Below are positions 1-9,217 of a stretch of 33,376 nt of DNA, piece after piece (the first letter of the stretch is position 1; each line of letters starts with the position of its first letter). The position numbers and the translations under genes are program-made. The notes under the pieces were generated by a model, which did not search any database, had not been told where the DNA came from, and saw only the letters and a program-made list of their open reading frames with translations. The stretch comes from Thauera sp. (GTDB lineage: Bacteria; Pseudomonadota; Gammaproteobacteria; Burkholderiales; Rhodocyclaceae): contig JAUVWV010000005.1 in the NCBI GenBank assembly GCA_030603925.1, positions 1 through 33,376 of the forward strand, in the 5' to 3' direction.

Positions 1-648
1 ATCACCTTCGGCATCGGCCCGGCCGGCACCGGCAAGACCTATCTCGCCGTGGCCAAGGCGGTCGAGCGTCTTGTGAACGGTCAGGTCGATCGCATCATCC
101 TGTCACGGCCGGCCGTGGAAGCCGGCGAGCAACTGGGCTTCCTGCCCGGCAACATGCGGGAAAAGGTCGATCCCTACCTGCGTCCGCTGTACGACGCGCT
201 GTATGACCTGATGGGGCTGGAGCGTGCCGGCAAGCTGTTCGAGCGCGGCGCGATCGAAGTGGCGCCGCTCGCCTTCATGCGCGGACGCACCCTCAACCAC
301 GCCTTCATCATCCTCGACGAGGCGCAGAACACCACGCCCGAGCAGATGAAGATGTTCCTCACTCGCATCGGCTTTGGTGCCAAGGCGGTGGTCACCGGCG
401 ACCTCACCCAGATCGACCTGCCGCGCGGCGCGAAGAGCGGGCTGCTGGAGGCGCGCGAGGTGCTGGCGCGGGTGCGCGGCATCGCGTTCACCGAATTCCA
501 GAAGGAAGACGTGGTGCGCCATCCGCTGGTGATGCGCATCGTCGAAGCCTACGATCTGCAGGCCGCGCGCGAGGCGCGTGCCAAGCAACGAGACAAGGAG
601 CGTACGCATGGCGAAGAGTCCGGCCAGCCCGAAGATCACCGCGATTGA
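1..648 (+). CDS. phoH: PhoH-like ATPase (YbeZ), 5' end missing
   Basis: This is the C-terminal 215 codons of a PhoH/YbeZ-family P-loop NTPase, a cytoplasmic protein linked to YbeY-dependent rRNA and RNA metabolism. The reading frame is open from base 1, so the N-terminus lies upstream of the window. Visible motifs are Walker A GPAGTGKT at window residues 6-13, Walker B ILDEAQN with DEAQN at 106-110, and the conserved [16 protein letters not shown] and [12 protein letters not shown] blocks. The last 41 bases overlap the start of ybeY, and the charged tail ([17 protein letters not shown]) is encoded partly within that overlap. Adjacency to ybeY, corC and lnt is the usual proteobacterial order. 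The identity is secure; only the start is unknown. Confidence 0.95.
   Translation: MTFGIGPAGTGKTYLAVAKAVERLVNGQVDRIILSRPAVEAGEQLGFLPGNMREKVDPYLRPLYDALYDLMGLERAGKLFERGAIEVAPLAFMRGRTLNHAFIILDEAQNTTPEQMKMFLTRIGFGAKAVVTGDLTQIDLPRGAKSGLLEAREVLARVRGIAFTEFQKEDVVRHPLVMRIVEAYDLQAAREARAKQRDKERTHGEESGQPEDHRD
595..600 (+). promoter_or_regulatory. Ribosome binding site deciding the ybeY start
   Basis: AAGGAG lies 7 bases before the ATG at 608, inside the end of phoH. It favours 608 over the upstream ATG at 578, which has no comparable site. Confidence 0.6.
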
Positions 649-1360
649 TGCCGACGGCAGGCGCAGCCGGGTCAAGGCCGAACGGCTGGAAGTCGATTTC
701 GGGCGCGGACGGCGCCTGGTGCTCGATTTCCCGCACATGGCCTGGGGAGACCTCGATCTGGAGGCCGAATCCGAGGACGGTACGCCTGTCATCAGCGTGC
801 AACCGGGCGCGTGCAACCTGCTCACCCTGCGGGTCGACGTGCATCATGAGATGGTGCCGGTCGAACTCGGTGAACTGCCCGCGCTGACGCGCGCACCGCA
901 ACTCGGCCTGGTGGTGCAGAAGGCACTGAGCGATGCGGAGCGCGCGCAGGCGCCGAAGAAGCACCGCATCCGCCGTTGGGCGCAGGCGGCGCTGCGGCGC
1001 GACGCCGAGGTGACCATCCGCCTGGTGGGCGAGGAGGAAGGGCGCGCGCTCAACCGCGATTTCCGCGGCAAGGACTACGCCACCAACGTGCTGACCTTCG
1101 TCTATGGTGAAGGGGAGCACATGCCTGATGAGTCGGCGGATGCCCCGCTGAGGGGCGATCTGGTGCTGTGCGTCCCGGTGGTGGTGCGCGAAGCCGCCGC
1201 CCAGGGCAAGGTGCTGGAGGCCCACTACGCCCACTTGGTGGTGCATGGTATGCTGCATTTGCAGGGTTTCGACCACGAGTCGGAAGCCGATGCGGCGGTG
1301 ATGGAAGCACTTGAAACGGAGATTCTGGGCGGGCTCGGCCATGCCGACCCGTATGCCTGA
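608..1360 (+). CDS. ybeY: Endoribonuclease YbeY with N-terminal extension
   Basis: YbeY is a zinc-dependent endoribonuclease for 16S rRNA 3'-end maturation and ribosome quality control. The signature [11 protein letters not shown] places the metal-binding histidines at about 213, 217 and 223, and the upstream block [12 protein letters not shown] is also typical. The protein is 250 residues against about 155 in E. coli. YbeY homology appears to begin around residue 100 ([10 protein letters not shown]). Before it is an extra segment of about 90 residues, with blocks such as [19 protein letters not shown] and [15 protein letters not shown], that looks like folded, beta-rich coding sequence rather than a mis-called start. 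The start at 608 has a good ribosome binding site and overlaps phoH by 41 bases. The function of the extension is unknown to me. Confidence 0.93.
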   Translation: MAKSPASPKITAIDADGRRSRVKAERLEVDFGRGRRLVLDFPHMAWGDLDLEAESEDGTPVISVQPGACNLLTLRVDVHHEMVPVELGELPALTRAPQLGLVVQKALSDAERAQAPKKHRIRRWAQAALRRDAEVTIRLVGEEEGRALNRDFRGKDYATNVLTFVYGEGEHMPDESADAPLRGDLVLCVPVVVREAAAQGKVLEAHYAHLVVHGMLHLQGFDHESEADAAVMEALETEILGGLGHADPYA

Positions 1361-1395
1361 AAGGACCCAGGCGCCCGCGTGAGGCGTCAGGCGTG

Positions 1396-1424
1396 GCGCA
1401 GGGCAGCACGATTCGTGCTTGCGC
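1396..1424 (+). other. Imperfect hairpin between ybeY and corC
   Basis: GCGCA, a 4-base bulge, then AGCACG-ATT-CGTGCT and TGCGC can form an 11-bp bulged stem. No T-tract follows, so it does not look like an intrinsic terminator. It could be an mRNA processing or stability element, or chance. Confidence 0.25.
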
Positions 1425-1457
1425 TGTGCACCCCTGACTCCTTACCTGCCACCCGAC

Positions 1458-2303
1458 ATGGACAGTTCCCCTAGTAGACCCTCATTACTCGAGCGACTTT
1501 CGGCCCTCCTGACGCGCGAACCGGAAGATCGCGAACAACTTCTCGCGCTGCTCCATTCGGCCTTCGAGCGCAATCTGCTCGACGCCGATGCCCTCTCGAT
1601 CATCGAAGGCGCCCTGCAGATGTCCGACATGCAGGTGCGCGACGTGATGATTCCGCGTGCCCAGATGGACGTCATCCATCTGGACGACCCGATGGACAAG
1701 ATCGCCGCCTTTGTCATCGACACCGCGCACTCGCGCTTTCCCGCAGTGGGCGAAGGCAAGGACGACGTGGCCGGCATCCTGCTCGCCAAGGATCTGCTGC
1801 GCTACTTCGCCGGGCGTGAGTTCGACCTGCGCGACATGCTGCGTCCGGCGGTCTTCGTGCCCGAATCCAAGCGCCTCAACGTGCTGCTGCGCGAGTTCCG
1901 CGTCAGCCGCAACCACATGGCCATCGTGGTCGACGAGTATGGCGGCGTGGCCGGCCTGGTCACCATCGAGGACGTACTCGAGCAGATCGTCGGCGACATC
2001 GAGGACGAATACGACTTCGACGAGGCCGGCGACAGCATTCGCCTCGATGCGCAGGGGCGCTACCGCGTAAAGGCCACCACAGAGATCATCGATTTCAACA
2101 CCGCTTTCGACACCCATCTCTCCGACGAGGAGTACGACACCGTCGGCGGGCTGGTGATCCGCCAGCTCGGCCGCCTGCCCAAGCGCGGCGAGAGCATCGT
2201 GGTCGATGGGCTGAAGATCCAGGTGCTGCGCGCCGACAGCCGGCGGGTGCATACCCTGCTGGTCGAGCGCAGCGTCGTACCGCCGGAGATCGTCGGCGGC
2301 TGA
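1458..2303 (+). CDS. corC: CorC/YbeX-family CBS-domain protein
   Basis: This is a 281-residue cytosolic protein of the CorC/YbeX family, linked by family knowledge to Mg2+/Co2+ homeostasis and, through its neighbours, to ribosome and envelope functions. It has a short helical N-terminus, two CBS domains (roughly residues 65-125 and 130-190, including VRDVMIPRAQMDVI and MAIVVDEYGGVAGLVTIEDV) and a C-terminal transporter-associated CorC_HlyC domain with LSDEEYDTVGGLV. There are no membrane segments. I chose ATG 1458 because family homology begins just after it; an in-frame TTG at 1419 is less likely. The stop overlaps the lnt start as TGATG, indicating translational coupling. Confidence 0.92.
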   Translation: MDSSPSRPSLLERLSALLTREPEDREQLLALLHSAFERNLLDADALSIIEGALQMSDMQVRDVMIPRAQMDVIHLDDPMDKIAAFVIDTAHSRFPAVGEGKDDVAGILLAKDLLRYFAGREFDLRDMLRPAVFVPESKRLNVLLREFRVSRNHMAIVVDEYGGVAGLVTIEDVLEQIVGDIEDEYDFDEAGDSIRLDAQGRYRVKATTEIIDFNTAFDTHLSDEEYDTVGGLVIRQLGRLPKRGESIVVDGLKIQVLRADSRRVHTLLVERSVVPPEIVGG

Positions 2304-3787
2304 TGCGCGCTCCCCTGCTTGCGGCCTTCCTTGCCGGTGCCGCTTCGGTACTGGCCTACGCCCCCTTCGGCCTGTTTCCGTTCGCCGTCGCGGCCCTTGC
2401 GGTGCTTGCCGCCTTGCTCGGGCAGGCGCAGGGCAGCCGGCGTGGCTTTCTGCTGGGCTTCGCCTGGGGGCTGGGGGCCTTTCTGGCCGGTGTCTCCTGG
2501 CTGTATGTGGCGCTCAACCGCTACGGCGGCATGCCAGCCCCGCTCGCGGCGACGGCGATCCTGCTGTTCTGCGCGGTGCTGGCGCTGTTTCCGGCGCTGG
2601 TCGGCGCCTCCTTCGTCCGCCTGCGCCCGGCCGGGGGGCTCGCCCGCATCGCCCTGTTCGCCGGCCTCTGGCTGCTCGGCGAGTGGCTGCGCGGCTGGGC
2701 GTTTACCGGCTTTCCCTGGCTCTCGCTGGGGTACAGCCAGACCGCCCCCAGCCCCCTCGCAGGCCTCTTCCCCTTGCTCGGAGTCTACGGCGTGGGCGGT
2801 GCGCTTGCCGTGCTCGCCGGCTTGCTGGCCTTCGTGCCCTGGCGCAACCCGCCGCGCGCGCGCGCGGCCACGCTGGCGGCCGGCGCATTGCTGCTGAGCG
2901 CCTTCGGGCTGGGCCGCGTGGCGTGGACCGAGCCGGCGGGTGAGCCGCTGCGCGTCGCGCTGCTGCAGACCAACATCGAGCAGGGCCTGAAGTGGCAACC
3001 CGAGCGCCTGCTCGACTGGCTGGATACCAACCTCCGCCTGGTGGCGGAAAACCCCGCGGAGTTGGTCGTCCTGCCTGAGACCACGCTGCCCCTGCTGGTC
3101 GAGCAGCTGCCCGACGGCTATCTTGCCCATCTGCAGGCGCGCATGCGCGAGGTGGGCGGCGATCTCGTGCTGGGGGTGTTTACCCGAGATGCGCAGGGGC
3201 GCATCTACAACGCCGCGATCAGCACCGGACGCTCGCCCGAGCAGTGGTACGCGAAGCGTCACCTGGTGCCGTTTGGCGAGTATTCGCCGCCCCTGTTCGG
3301 CTGGTTCTACCGCCTGGCGGAGATCCCGATGTCCGACCAGAGCCGCGGGCCGGCCCGCCAGGCGCCGATGGTGCTCGGCGAGCAGCGTGTGGCGCTGAAC
3401 ATCTGCTACGAGGATCTGTTCGGCGCCGAACTGCTCCATGCCTTGCCCGAGGCCACGCTGATGCTCAACCTGTCGAATCTGGCCTGGTACGGCGACTCGC
3501 TCGCCCAGCCGCAGCATCTGCAGATCGCGCGCGCGCGGGCGATGGAGACCGGGAGGCCGATGCTGCGTTCCACCAATACCGGGATGACCGCGCTGATCCA
3601 GCCCGACGGCCGGGTGGCGGCCGTGCTGCCCGCCTTCGAGCAGGGTGCCTTGCATGCCGAGGTGCGTGGCTACCGCGGCCTGACCCCCTATGCGCGCTGG
3701 GGCGACCGCGCGGCGCTGCTGCTCGCCGCGGCCGGCGTGCTGTTCGCCGTGGCGCGCCGGTGGCGGCGGACCGCCGCGCACGGGTAG
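2303..3787 (+). CDS. lnt: Apolipoprotein N-acyltransferase
   Basis: Lnt transfers the third acyl chain from phospholipid to the N-terminal cysteine of apolipoproteins at the periplasmic face of the inner membrane, the last step of lipoprotein maturation. The 494-residue protein has a hydrophobic N-terminal half with several membrane segments (to about residue 205) followed by a nitrilase-type domain. The catalytic triad is visible: Glu259 in LPETT, Lys318 in [16 protein letters not shown] and Cys368 in ICYEDLF. A short hydrophobic segment at the C-terminus fits the last membrane helix. It starts inside the corC stop codon and is the last gene of the phoH-ybeY-corC-lnt group. Substrate lipoproteins such as MlaA are encoded in the same window. 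Confidence 0.96.
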   Translation: MRAPLLAAFLAGAASVLAYAPFGLFPFAVAALAVLAALLGQAQGSRRGFLLGFAWGLGAFLAGVSWLYVALNRYGGMPAPLAATAILLFCAVLALFPALVGASFVRLRPAGGLARIALFAGLWLLGEWLRGWAFTGFPWLSLGYSQTAPSPLAGLFPLLGVYGVGGALAVLAGLLAFVPWRNPPRARAATLAAGALLLSAFGLGRVAWTEPAGEPLRVALLQTNIEQGLKWQPERLLDWLDTNLRLVAENPAELVVLPETTLPLLVEQLPDGYLAHLQARMREVGGDLVLGVFTRDAQGRIYNAAISTGRSPEQWYAKRHLVPFGEYSPPLFGWFYRLAEIPMSDQSRGPARQAPMVLGEQRVALNICYEDLFGAELLHALPEATLMLNLSNLAWYGDSLAQPQHLQIARARAMETGRPMLRSTNTGMTALIQPDGRVAAVLPAFEQGALHAEVRGYRGLTPYARWGDRAALLLAAAGVLFAVARRWRRTAAHG

Positions 3788-3817
3788 CGTCGAACCCCGC
3801 ACGCCGGGAATTCCCAG

Positions 3818-3823
3818 TAAAAT
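3818..3823 (+). promoter_or_regulatory. Possible -10 box for glyQ
   Basis: TAAAAT lies in the short lnt-glyQ gap, about 44 bases before the chosen glyQ start. No convincing -35 box is visible, so this is only a candidate. Confidence 0.3.
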
Positions 3824-3866
3824 CCACCTCTTTGCGTTCGCAGCGCGGCATATGCCGCCCGAGACC

Positions 3867-4778
3867 ATGACTGCACACAAACCCACCTTCCAGCAAGTCA
3901 TCCTGACGCTCCAGCAGTTCTGGGGCGATCGTGGATGCGTGCTGCTCCAGCCCTCCGACCTCGAAGTGGGGGCCGGGACCTCGCACACCGCCACCTTCCT
4001 GCGTGCCATCGGCCCGGAGCCTTGGAATGCCGCCTACGTGCAGCCCTCGCGCCGCCCCAAAGACGGCCGCTACGGCGAGAACCCCAACCGCCTGCAGCAC
4101 TACTACCAGTATCAGGTGGTGCTCAAGCCCTCGCCGCTCAACATCCAGGAGCTCTACCTGGACAGCCTGCGCGCGCTGGGCATCGACCCCAACGTGCACG
4201 ACATCCGCTTTGTCGAGGACGACTGGGAAAACCCCACCCTGGGCGCCTGGGGCCTGGGCTGGGAGGTATGGCTGGACGGCATGGAAGTCACCCAGTTCAC
4301 CTACTTCCAGCAGGTCGGCGGGCTGGACTGCAAGCCGGTGCTGGGCGAGATCACCTACGGTCTGGAGCGCCTGGCGATGTACCTGCAGGGCGTGGAGAAC
4401 GTCTACGACCTGACCTGGGCGGTGTACCCGGACGGTTCCAAAGTAACCTACGGCGACGTGTTCCACCAGAACGAGGTCGAGCAGTCGAAGTACAACTTCG
4501 AGCACTCGAATGTCGACTTCCTCTTCTCGCTGTTCGGCAACTACGAGTCCGAGGCCAAGCGCCTGATGGAGGCGGGCCTGGCGCTGCCCGCGTACGAAAT
4601 GGTGCTCAAGGCCGCGCACACCTTCAACATGCTGGACGCGCGCGGCGCTATTTCGGTGACCGAGCGTGCCGCCTACATCGGCCGCATCCGCAACCTGTCG
4701 CGTGCGGTGGCGCAGGCCTATTTCGAATCCCGTGAAGCGCTCGGCTTCCCGATGCTGAACAACAAGGAGGCCGTGTGA
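3867..4778 (+). CDS. glyQ: Glycyl-tRNA synthetase alpha subunit
   Basis: This is the alpha chain of the heterotetrameric bacterial glycyl-tRNA synthetase, the class II catalytic subunit that activates glycine. The 303 residues starting [19 protein letters not shown] match the family length (303 in E. coli). Visible blocks include [38 protein letters not shown] (motif 2 region), [11 protein letters not shown] and [15 protein letters not shown] (motif 3). I chose ATG 3867 over the in-frame ATG at 3852 because family proteins start just before the PTFQ block. The stop overlaps the glyS start by one base (TGATG), consistent with equal production of both subunits. Confidence 0.97.
   Translation: MTAHKPTFQQVILTLQQFWGDRGCVLLQPSDLEVGAGTSHTATFLRAIGPEPWNAAYVQPSRRPKDGRYGENPNRLQHYYQYQVVLKPSPLNIQELYLDSLRALGIDPNVHDIRFVEDDWENPTLGAWGLGWEVWLDGMEVTQFTYFQQVGGLDCKPVLGEITYGLERLAMYLQGVENVYDLTWAVYPDGSKVTYGDVFHQNEVEQSKYNFEHSNVDFLFSLFGNYESEAKRLMEAGLALPAYEMVLKAAHTFNMLDARGAISVTERAAYIGRIRNLSRAVAQAYFESREALGFPMLNNKEAV
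4764..4770 (+). promoter_or_regulatory. Ribosome binding site for glyS
   Basis: AAGGAGG within the last codons of glyQ, 7 bases before ATG 4778. It supports ATG 4778 rather than the GTG one codon upstream. Confidence 0.65.
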
Positions 4779-6889
4779 TGAGTGCCACCCCCCATCGCGC
4801 GACCCTGCTGGTCGAGCTGCTCACCGAGGAACTGCCACCCAAGGCCCTGCCGCGCCTGGGCGAGACCTTTGCCGCGAAGATCGCCGAAGGCCTCAAGGCC
4901 AAGGGGCTGGCCGCCGTCGATGCCGCCAGCCGCAGCTTTGCCAGTCCGCGCCGCCTTGCGGTGACCGTGGCCGGGGTCGCCGGCGAAGGCGCGGCGAAGG
5001 AAGTCACCGAAAAGCTGATGCCGGTCTCGGTGGCGCTGGATGCCGAAGGCAAGCCCACCCCTGCGCTGCTGAAGAAGATGGAAGCCAAGGGCATCCCGCT
5101 GGAGGCCGTGGCCGGCTTCGAGCGCCGTATGGACGGCAAGGCCGAGGCCCTGTTCCACACCGCGCTGGTGCCCGGCGCAAAGCTTGCCGAAGTGCTCTCC
5201 TCCATCGTGCAGGACGCGGTGAAGGCGCTGCCGATCCCCAAGGTGATGCGCTGGGGCGATGGCGATGCCACCTTCGTGCGCCCGGTGCACAAGCTCACCC
5301 TGCTGCACGGCGCCGAGGTGGTGCCGGGCCGCGTGCTCGATCTCGATGCCGGGCGGACCACGCGCGGCCACCGCTTCATGAGCCGCGGCGACATCGATAT
5401 CGCCACCGCCGAGGCCTACGAGCCCACCCTGCTGGCCGAAGGCAAGGTGATTCCCTGCTTCGCCGAACGGCGCGCCAACATCGAGGCGCAACTGGTGGCC
5501 GAAGCCGCCCGCCTGGGCGCGCAACTGGGCGAGTACGCCGACCTGCTCGATGAAGTCAGCGCGCTGGTCGAGCATCCCACCGTGTACGTGGGCGAGTTCG
5601 AGGCCGAATTCCTCGCCGTGCCGCAGGAATGCCTGATCCTGACCATGCGCGCCAATCAGAAGTATTTCCCGCTGTTCGACGCGCAAGGCCGCTTGCAGAA
5701 CCGCTTCCTGATCGTCTCCAACATGAATGTGGCCAACCCGGTGAACATCGTCGCCGGCAACGCCCGCGTGGTGCGCCCGCGCCTGTCGGACGCGCGTTTC
5801 TTCTACGAGCAGGACAAGAAGCAGAAGCTCGCAGCCCGTCTGCCGCGCCTGGCGCCGGTGGTCTACCACAACAAGTTGGGCAGCCAGCTCGAACGCGTCG
5901 AGCGCCTGGAGGCGCTGGCCGGCGCGATCGCCACACAGCTGCATGCCGATGCCGGCGCCGCGCAGCGCGCCGCGCGCCTGGCCAAGGCGGATCTGGTCAC
6001 CGACATGGTGGGCGAATTCCCCGAACTGCAGGGCATCATGGGACGCTATTACGCGCGGGCCGACGGCGAGGGCGAGGTGGTGGCCGACGCCATCCAGGCC
6101 CACTACCAGCCGCGCTTCGCCGGCGATGCGCTGCCGGCGGGCAACGTCGCCGCGGCGGTGGCGCTGGCCGACAAGCTCGATGCGCTGGTCGGCTTCTTCG
6201 GCATCGGCATGGTGCCCACCGGCGACAAGGACCCCTTCGCGCTGCGCCGCGCGGCGCTGGGCGTGCTGCGCATCCTGATGGAAACGCCGCTGCCGCTCGA
6301 ATTGCCCAAGCTGATCGACACCGCTGCCGCCGGCTTCAAGCCCGGCCTGCTGACCGCCGACGGTTTTGCCGCACAACTGCAGGAGTTCATGCTGGAGCGC
6401 CTGAAGCACCTGCTGCGCGGTGATGAGACCGGCGCCGGGTGCGAGCTTGCGGTGATCGATGCGGTGCTGGCGCTCAAGCCGGCGCGCATCGACCTGGTGC
6501 CGGCCAAGCTCGCCGCCGTGGAGGCCTTCCGCGCGCTGCCGGAAGCCGATGCGCTGGCCGCGGCCAACAAGCGCATCGTGAACATCCTGAAGAAGGCTGA
6601 AGGTGCACCGGGCGAACCGGACCTCGCCCTGTTGCAGGAGGAAGCCGAGAAGGCGCTCTTCCATCAGGTGGTGGACGTCGCCCCGCTGGTGCGCTCGCAC
6701 GTGGATAACGAAAACTACACCGAGGCGTTGTGCGTGCTGGCCGGGCTGCGCGATGCGGTGGACCGCTTCTTCGACGACGTCATGGTGATGGCGGAGGAGC
6801 CGCTGACTCGCGCCAACCGTCTTGCGCTGCTCAACCAGCTGGCCGGGTTGATGAACCGCGTCGCTGACATCTCCCGCCTGTCCGCCTGA
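4778..6889 (+). CDS. glyS: Glycyl-tRNA synthetase beta subunit
   Basis: The beta chain of tetrameric glycyl-tRNA synthetase is needed for tRNA binding and aminoacylation together with GlyQ. The 703-residue product begins [20 protein letters not shown], the family N-terminus, and carries typical blocks such as [44 protein letters not shown] and [18 protein letters not shown]. The C-terminal region (about residues 590-703) is helical and matches the DALR anticodon-binding domain. Length is close to the E. coli protein (689). The strong ribosome binding site and one-base overlap with glyQ indicate coupling. Nothing unusual is seen. Confidence 0.97.
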   Translation: MSATPHRATLLVELLTEELPPKALPRLGETFAAKIAEGLKAKGLAAVDAASRSFASPRRLAVTVAGVAGEGAAKEVTEKLMPVSVALDAEGKPTPALLKKMEAKGIPLEAVAGFERRMDGKAEALFHTALVPGAKLAEVLSSIVQDAVKALPIPKVMRWGDGDATFVRPVHKLTLLHGAEVVPGRVLDLDAGRTTRGHRFMSRGDIDIATAEAYEPTLLAEGKVIPCFAERRANIEAQLVAEAARLGAQLGEYADLLDEVSALVEHPTVYVGEFEAEFLAVPQECLILTMRANQKYFPLFDAQGRLQNRFLIVSNMNVANPVNIVAGNARVVRPRLSDARFFYEQDKKQKLAARLPRLAPVVYHNKLGSQLERVERLEALAGAIATQLHADAGAAQRAARLAKADLVTDMVGEFPELQGIMGRYYARADGEGEVVADAIQAHYQPRFAGDALPAGNVAAAVALADKLDALVGFFGIGMVPTGDKDPFALRRAALGVLRILMETPLPLELPKLIDTAAAGFKPGLLTADGFAAQLQEFMLERLKHLLRGDETGAGCELAVIDAVLALKPARIDLVPAKLAAVEAFRALPEADALAAANKRIVNILKKAEGAPGEPDLALLQEEAEKALFHQVVDVAPLVRSHVDNENYTEALCVLAGLRDAVDRFFDDVMVMAEEPLTRANRLALLNQLAGLMNRVADISRLSA

Positions 6890-6898
6890 GGCCGCGCC

Positions 6899-7432
6899 GT
6901 GAAGCTGATCATTCTCGACCGCGACGGCGTCATCAATCACGACTCCGACCAGTTCATCAAGTCGCCGGAGGAGTGGAAGCCGATCGCCGGTTCGCTGGAA
7001 GCCATCGCCCGCCTCAACCAGTGGGGCTGGCGGGTGGTGGTGGCCACCAACCAGTCCGGGGTCGGGCGGGGCCTTTTCGGCATGGACACGCTCAATGCGA
7101 TCCACGAGAAGATGGTCAAGAGCCTGGCGCAGGTCGGCGGGCGGCTGGATGCGATCTTCTTCTGTCCGCATGCGGCGGACTCGACCTGCGACTGCCGCAA
7201 GCCGCGGCCCGGCATGCTGCAGCAGGTCGCCGAGCGTTTCAACGTGCCGCTGGACGGCGTGCCGGTGGTGGGCGACAGCCTGCGCGACCTGCAGGCCGGC
7301 GTGGCGGTCGGCGGCAGGCCTTACCTGGTCCTGACCGGCAAGGGCCAGCGCACGCGCGAGGATCCGGACTTGCCGCCCGATACCGCGATCTACCCGGATC
7401 TGGCGACCGTGGTCGCGGATCTCACTGCCTGA
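6899..7432 (+). CDS. gmhB: D-glycero-beta-D-manno-heptose 1,7-bisphosphate 7-phosphatase
   Basis: This HAD-superfamily phosphatase is proposed to remove the 7-phosphate of heptose bisphosphate on the way to ADP-heptose for LPS inner core. The 177-residue protein has the HAD motif LDRDGVIN with Asp7 and Asp9, motif II in VATNQSGVGRG, the zinc-binding loop CPH...CDC (Cys89, His91, Cys97, Cys99) that distinguishes GmhB, and GDSLRDLQAG as the acidic motif. It uses a GTG start 9 bases after the glyS stop. The glyQS-gmhB-plsC arrangement is common in betaproteobacteria. A related HAD histidinol-phosphatase activity is less likely given the zinc loop and the context. Confidence 0.92.
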   Translation: MKLIILDRDGVINHDSDQFIKSPEEWKPIAGSLEAIARLNQWGWRVVVATNQSGVGRGLFGMDTLNAIHEKMVKSLAQVGGRLDAIFFCPHAADSTCDCRKPRPGMLQQVAERFNVPLDGVPVVGDSLRDLQAGVAVGGRPYLVLTGKGQRTREDPDLPPDTAIYPDLATVVADLTA

Positions 7433-7473
7433 CGCAGCCTCCTCTTCCTGCCCTGCCCGGATAGCCGATCACC

Positions 7474-8229
7474 GTGTTCGTCCTACGCTCGATTCTGTTC
7501 GCCCTGGTGCTGGCGGTGGTCACGCCGCCGTATGCGATCTTCGGATTCCTGACCTTTCCGCTGCCGCCGCGCCTGCGCCACCGCATCATCACCTCTTGGG
7601 CGCATGTGGTGCTGTGGTTCGTCTGGCACCTGCTCGGCATCCGTTACCGCGTGATCGGGCGCGAGAACATTCCCGCCGGGCCGGCGGTGATTCTTTCCAA
7701 GCACCAGTCGGCCTGGGAAACCATGGCGCTGCAGGCGATCTTTCCGGCGCTGTGCTTCGTTCTCAAGCGCGAGTTGCTGCGGGTGCCGTTCTTCGGCTGG
7801 GGGCTGGCGCAGATTCCCGGCATCGCGATCGACCGGGCGGCCGGCAAGGACGCGCTGTCACAGGTGGTGGAGCAGGGCAAGGCCCGGCTCAAGGAAGGTT
7901 ACTGGGTGGTGGTGTTCCCGGAGGGTACCCGCGTGGCGCCGGGTGCGACCCGGCGCTACAAGGTCGGCGGGGCTTTCCTGGCGCGCCGCGCCGGGGTGCC
8001 CGTGGTGCCGGTGGCGCACAACGCCGGCGAGTTCTGGCGGCGCAATGCCTTCTTCAAGCGCCCGGGCGAGATCGTGGTCAGCATCGGACCGGTGATCGAG
8101 GTCAAGGGCAAGAAGGTCGAGGCGATCAACGGCGAGGCCGAGCAGTGGATCGAGGGCGAGATGCGTCGCCTGTTCCCGCACCACTACGCGAACAGCGGCG
8201 GCGAGGCGGTGGTGCTGGACGAGCGCTGA
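7474..8229 (+). CDS. plsC: 1-acyl-sn-glycerol-3-phosphate acyltransferase
   Basis: PlsC acylates lysophosphatidic acid to phosphatidic acid at the inner membrane in phospholipid synthesis. The 251-residue protein starts with a hydrophobic N-terminal segment (about residues 3-30), then the acyltransferase domain. Motif I is KHQSAWE at 76-82, with Glu in place of the canonical Asp of HX4D. Motif III is FPEGTR at 148-153, followed by VPVVPVAHNAG. I recall the HX4E form in related proteobacterial PlsC-like proteins and do not read it as inactivation. The GTG start at 7474 leaves a 41-base gap after gmhB. The gene ends before a bidirectional terminator shared with the convergent phasin gene. Confidence 0.92.
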   Translation: MFVLRSILFALVLAVVTPPYAIFGFLTFPLPPRLRHRIITSWAHVVLWFVWHLLGIRYRVIGRENIPAGPAVILSKHQSAWETMALQAIFPALCFVLKRELLRVPFFGWGLAQIPGIAIDRAAGKDALSQVVEQGKARLKEGYWVVVFPEGTRVAPGATRRYKVGGAFLARRAGVPVVPVAHNAGEFWRRNAFFKRPGEIVVSIGPVIEVKGKKVEAINGEAEQWIEGEMRRLFPHHYANSGGEAVVLDER

Positions 8230-8290
8230 ACGACGCGCGGGGCGAGCGGCATCGCTTTGCCGGGGGAGTGCGAACTGCCGCCGGAAATGA

Positions 8291-8318
8291 AAATGGCCCC
8301 GCCGAGGCGGGGCCATTT
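8291..8318. terminator. Bidirectional intrinsic terminator between plsC and phasin
   Basis: A 12-bp perfect stem (8291-8302 with 8307-8318) around a 4-base loop, with AAAT/ATTT ends. On the minus strand it runs into TCATTT. It lies between the converging ends of plsC and the phasin gene and can serve both. Confidence 0.75.
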
Positions 8319-8335
8319 ACTTGCGCCTGAGGAGA

Positions 8336-8896
8336 TCAGGCGGCCTTCTTGGCGGCGGTCTTGGCGCCGGTGCTGACGGCCTTCACGGTGGCGTTGGTCG
8401 CGGCGGCCACGTTGGCTTCGGCGATCTCGGCAACCTGCTTGGCAGCCTTGCTCATGCTGTCGTAGGCGCTGTTGGCGGCGGCGATGGCGGACTTGACGGC
8501 AGCCACGGCGACGTCGGAGCCAGCCGGGGCGGACTTGGCAGCCTTGTCCAGCGCGGAGGCGACGCCCTTGTTCAGCTCGGCAACCTGGCCTTCCAGCAGC
8601 TTGGAGACTTCTTCCTGGCTCTGGGAGGTGATTTCATACACGTTGCGCGCGTAGGCCACGGCCTTTTCGACCAGCGGCTGGGCCAGCGAGGCTTGCAGGT
8701 TGATCAGTTCCTGGGCGTCCTTCACGGCCAGCAGGGCCTTGGTGTTGGCAACGCCGTCTTCCAGGATGGAGCGGGCGGTGTTCAGGTTCAGCGCAGCCAG
8801 ACGCTCGGCGCTGGCGAAGGCGGTGTTGGCCAGGGTCAGCAGGGTTTCGATGTTGGCCTTGTTGGAGGCGGCGAACTGCTCGGGGGTAGCAAACAT
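8336..8896 (-). CDS. phaP: Phasin family protein (PHA granule-associated)
   Basis: Phasins coat intracellular polyhydroxyalkanoate granules and control their size and number. This 186-residue protein is alanine-rich and almost wholly helical. It begins MFATPEQFAASNKANIETLL, contains the phasin-type stretch LAALNLNTARSILEDG and ends in a lysine/alanine-rich tail (KTAAKKAA), as in betaproteobacterial granule-associated proteins. There is no signal peptide or membrane segment. The minus strand has AAGGAG at 8903-8908 just before the ATG. A near-consensus sigma-70 promoter lies about 85 bases upstream and a strong terminator follows, so it is probably a highly expressed single-gene unit. Its presence implies PHA storage; no pha synthase gene is in the window. 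Confidence 0.9.
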   Translation of the reverse strand: MFATPEQFAASNKANIETLLTLANTAFASAERLAALNLNTARSILEDGVANTKALLAVKDAQELINLQASLAQPLVEKAVAYARNVYEITSQSQEEVSKLLEGQVAELNKGVASALDKAAKSAPAGSDVAVAAVKSAIAAANSAYDSMSKAAKQVAEIAEANVAAATNATVKAVSTGAKTAAKKAA

Positions 8897-8976
8897 TTGG
8901 ATCTCCTTCGATGGATTCGGACCTGATTCAGTGCAACCGGCACACAGTGGGTTTGTTGCGGTGCATCATGCCCCCG

Positions 8977-9004
8977 ATTATAGGAGACAGAGTCATCAAG
9001 TCAA
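8977..9004 (-). promoter_or_regulatory. Strong sigma-70 promoter for phasin
   Basis: On the minus strand, TTGACT (8999-9004) and TATAAT (8977-8982) are separated by 16 bases, which is nearly consensus. The transcript would have a leader of about 75 bases. This is the best promoter match in the window and fits an abundant granule protein. Confidence 0.8.
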
Positions 9005-9176
9005 GCACTGGCTTGTGCATCGCAGCATCCTGTTTCAATTATCAGATTCAATTGCTTACAGGTTGCTGACGGGTGGGCGTGCTGCGCGCCGTCGGAGAAC
9101 CCTGGTTACCCGTTCTGGGTCGTCAGTGCCGTGCGGCGCGCAAGCGCAGCATGCGTTGCCGGGCGCGTTAACGAAA

Positions 9177-9199
9177 ACAGCCGGCGCGCGGCCGGCTGT
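9177..9199 (-). terminator. Intrinsic terminator after enoyl-CoA hydratase
   Basis: On the minus strand a 9-bp GC-rich stem (ACAGCCGGC with GCCGGCTGT, 5-base loop) runs into TTTTCG, about 20 bases past the stop codon. It separates this unit from the phasin gene. Confidence 0.7.
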
Positions 9200-9217
9200 C
9201 CCGCGGGCGAGCGTGGT

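Larger units (their letters stand above)
8897..9217. other. Intergenic region, phasin control region
   Basis: About 320 bases without a credible gene. It holds the phasin promoter and leader (8897-9004), an AT-rich patch upstream of it (about 9027-9062) that might be an UP element or regulator site, and the terminator of the enoyl-CoA hydratase gene (9177-9199). Nothing else is recognisable in 9063-9176. Confidence 0.6.

Noticed and set aside
2060-4009. 649-residue minus-strand open frame opposite lnt
   Set aside because: It is a shadow of lnt and the end of corC with biased composition and no recognisable motif.
4718-7171. 817-residue open frame on the minus strand opposite glyS
   Set aside because: It is antisense to an unmistakable glyS, rich in His, Gln, Arg and Gly as expected of high-GC shadow frames, and resembles no family I know.
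7699-7719. Glu instead of Asp in the HX4D motif of PlsC as a sign of inactivation
   Set aside because: All other motifs are intact, and I recall this variant as usual in related proteobacterial PlsC-like proteins.
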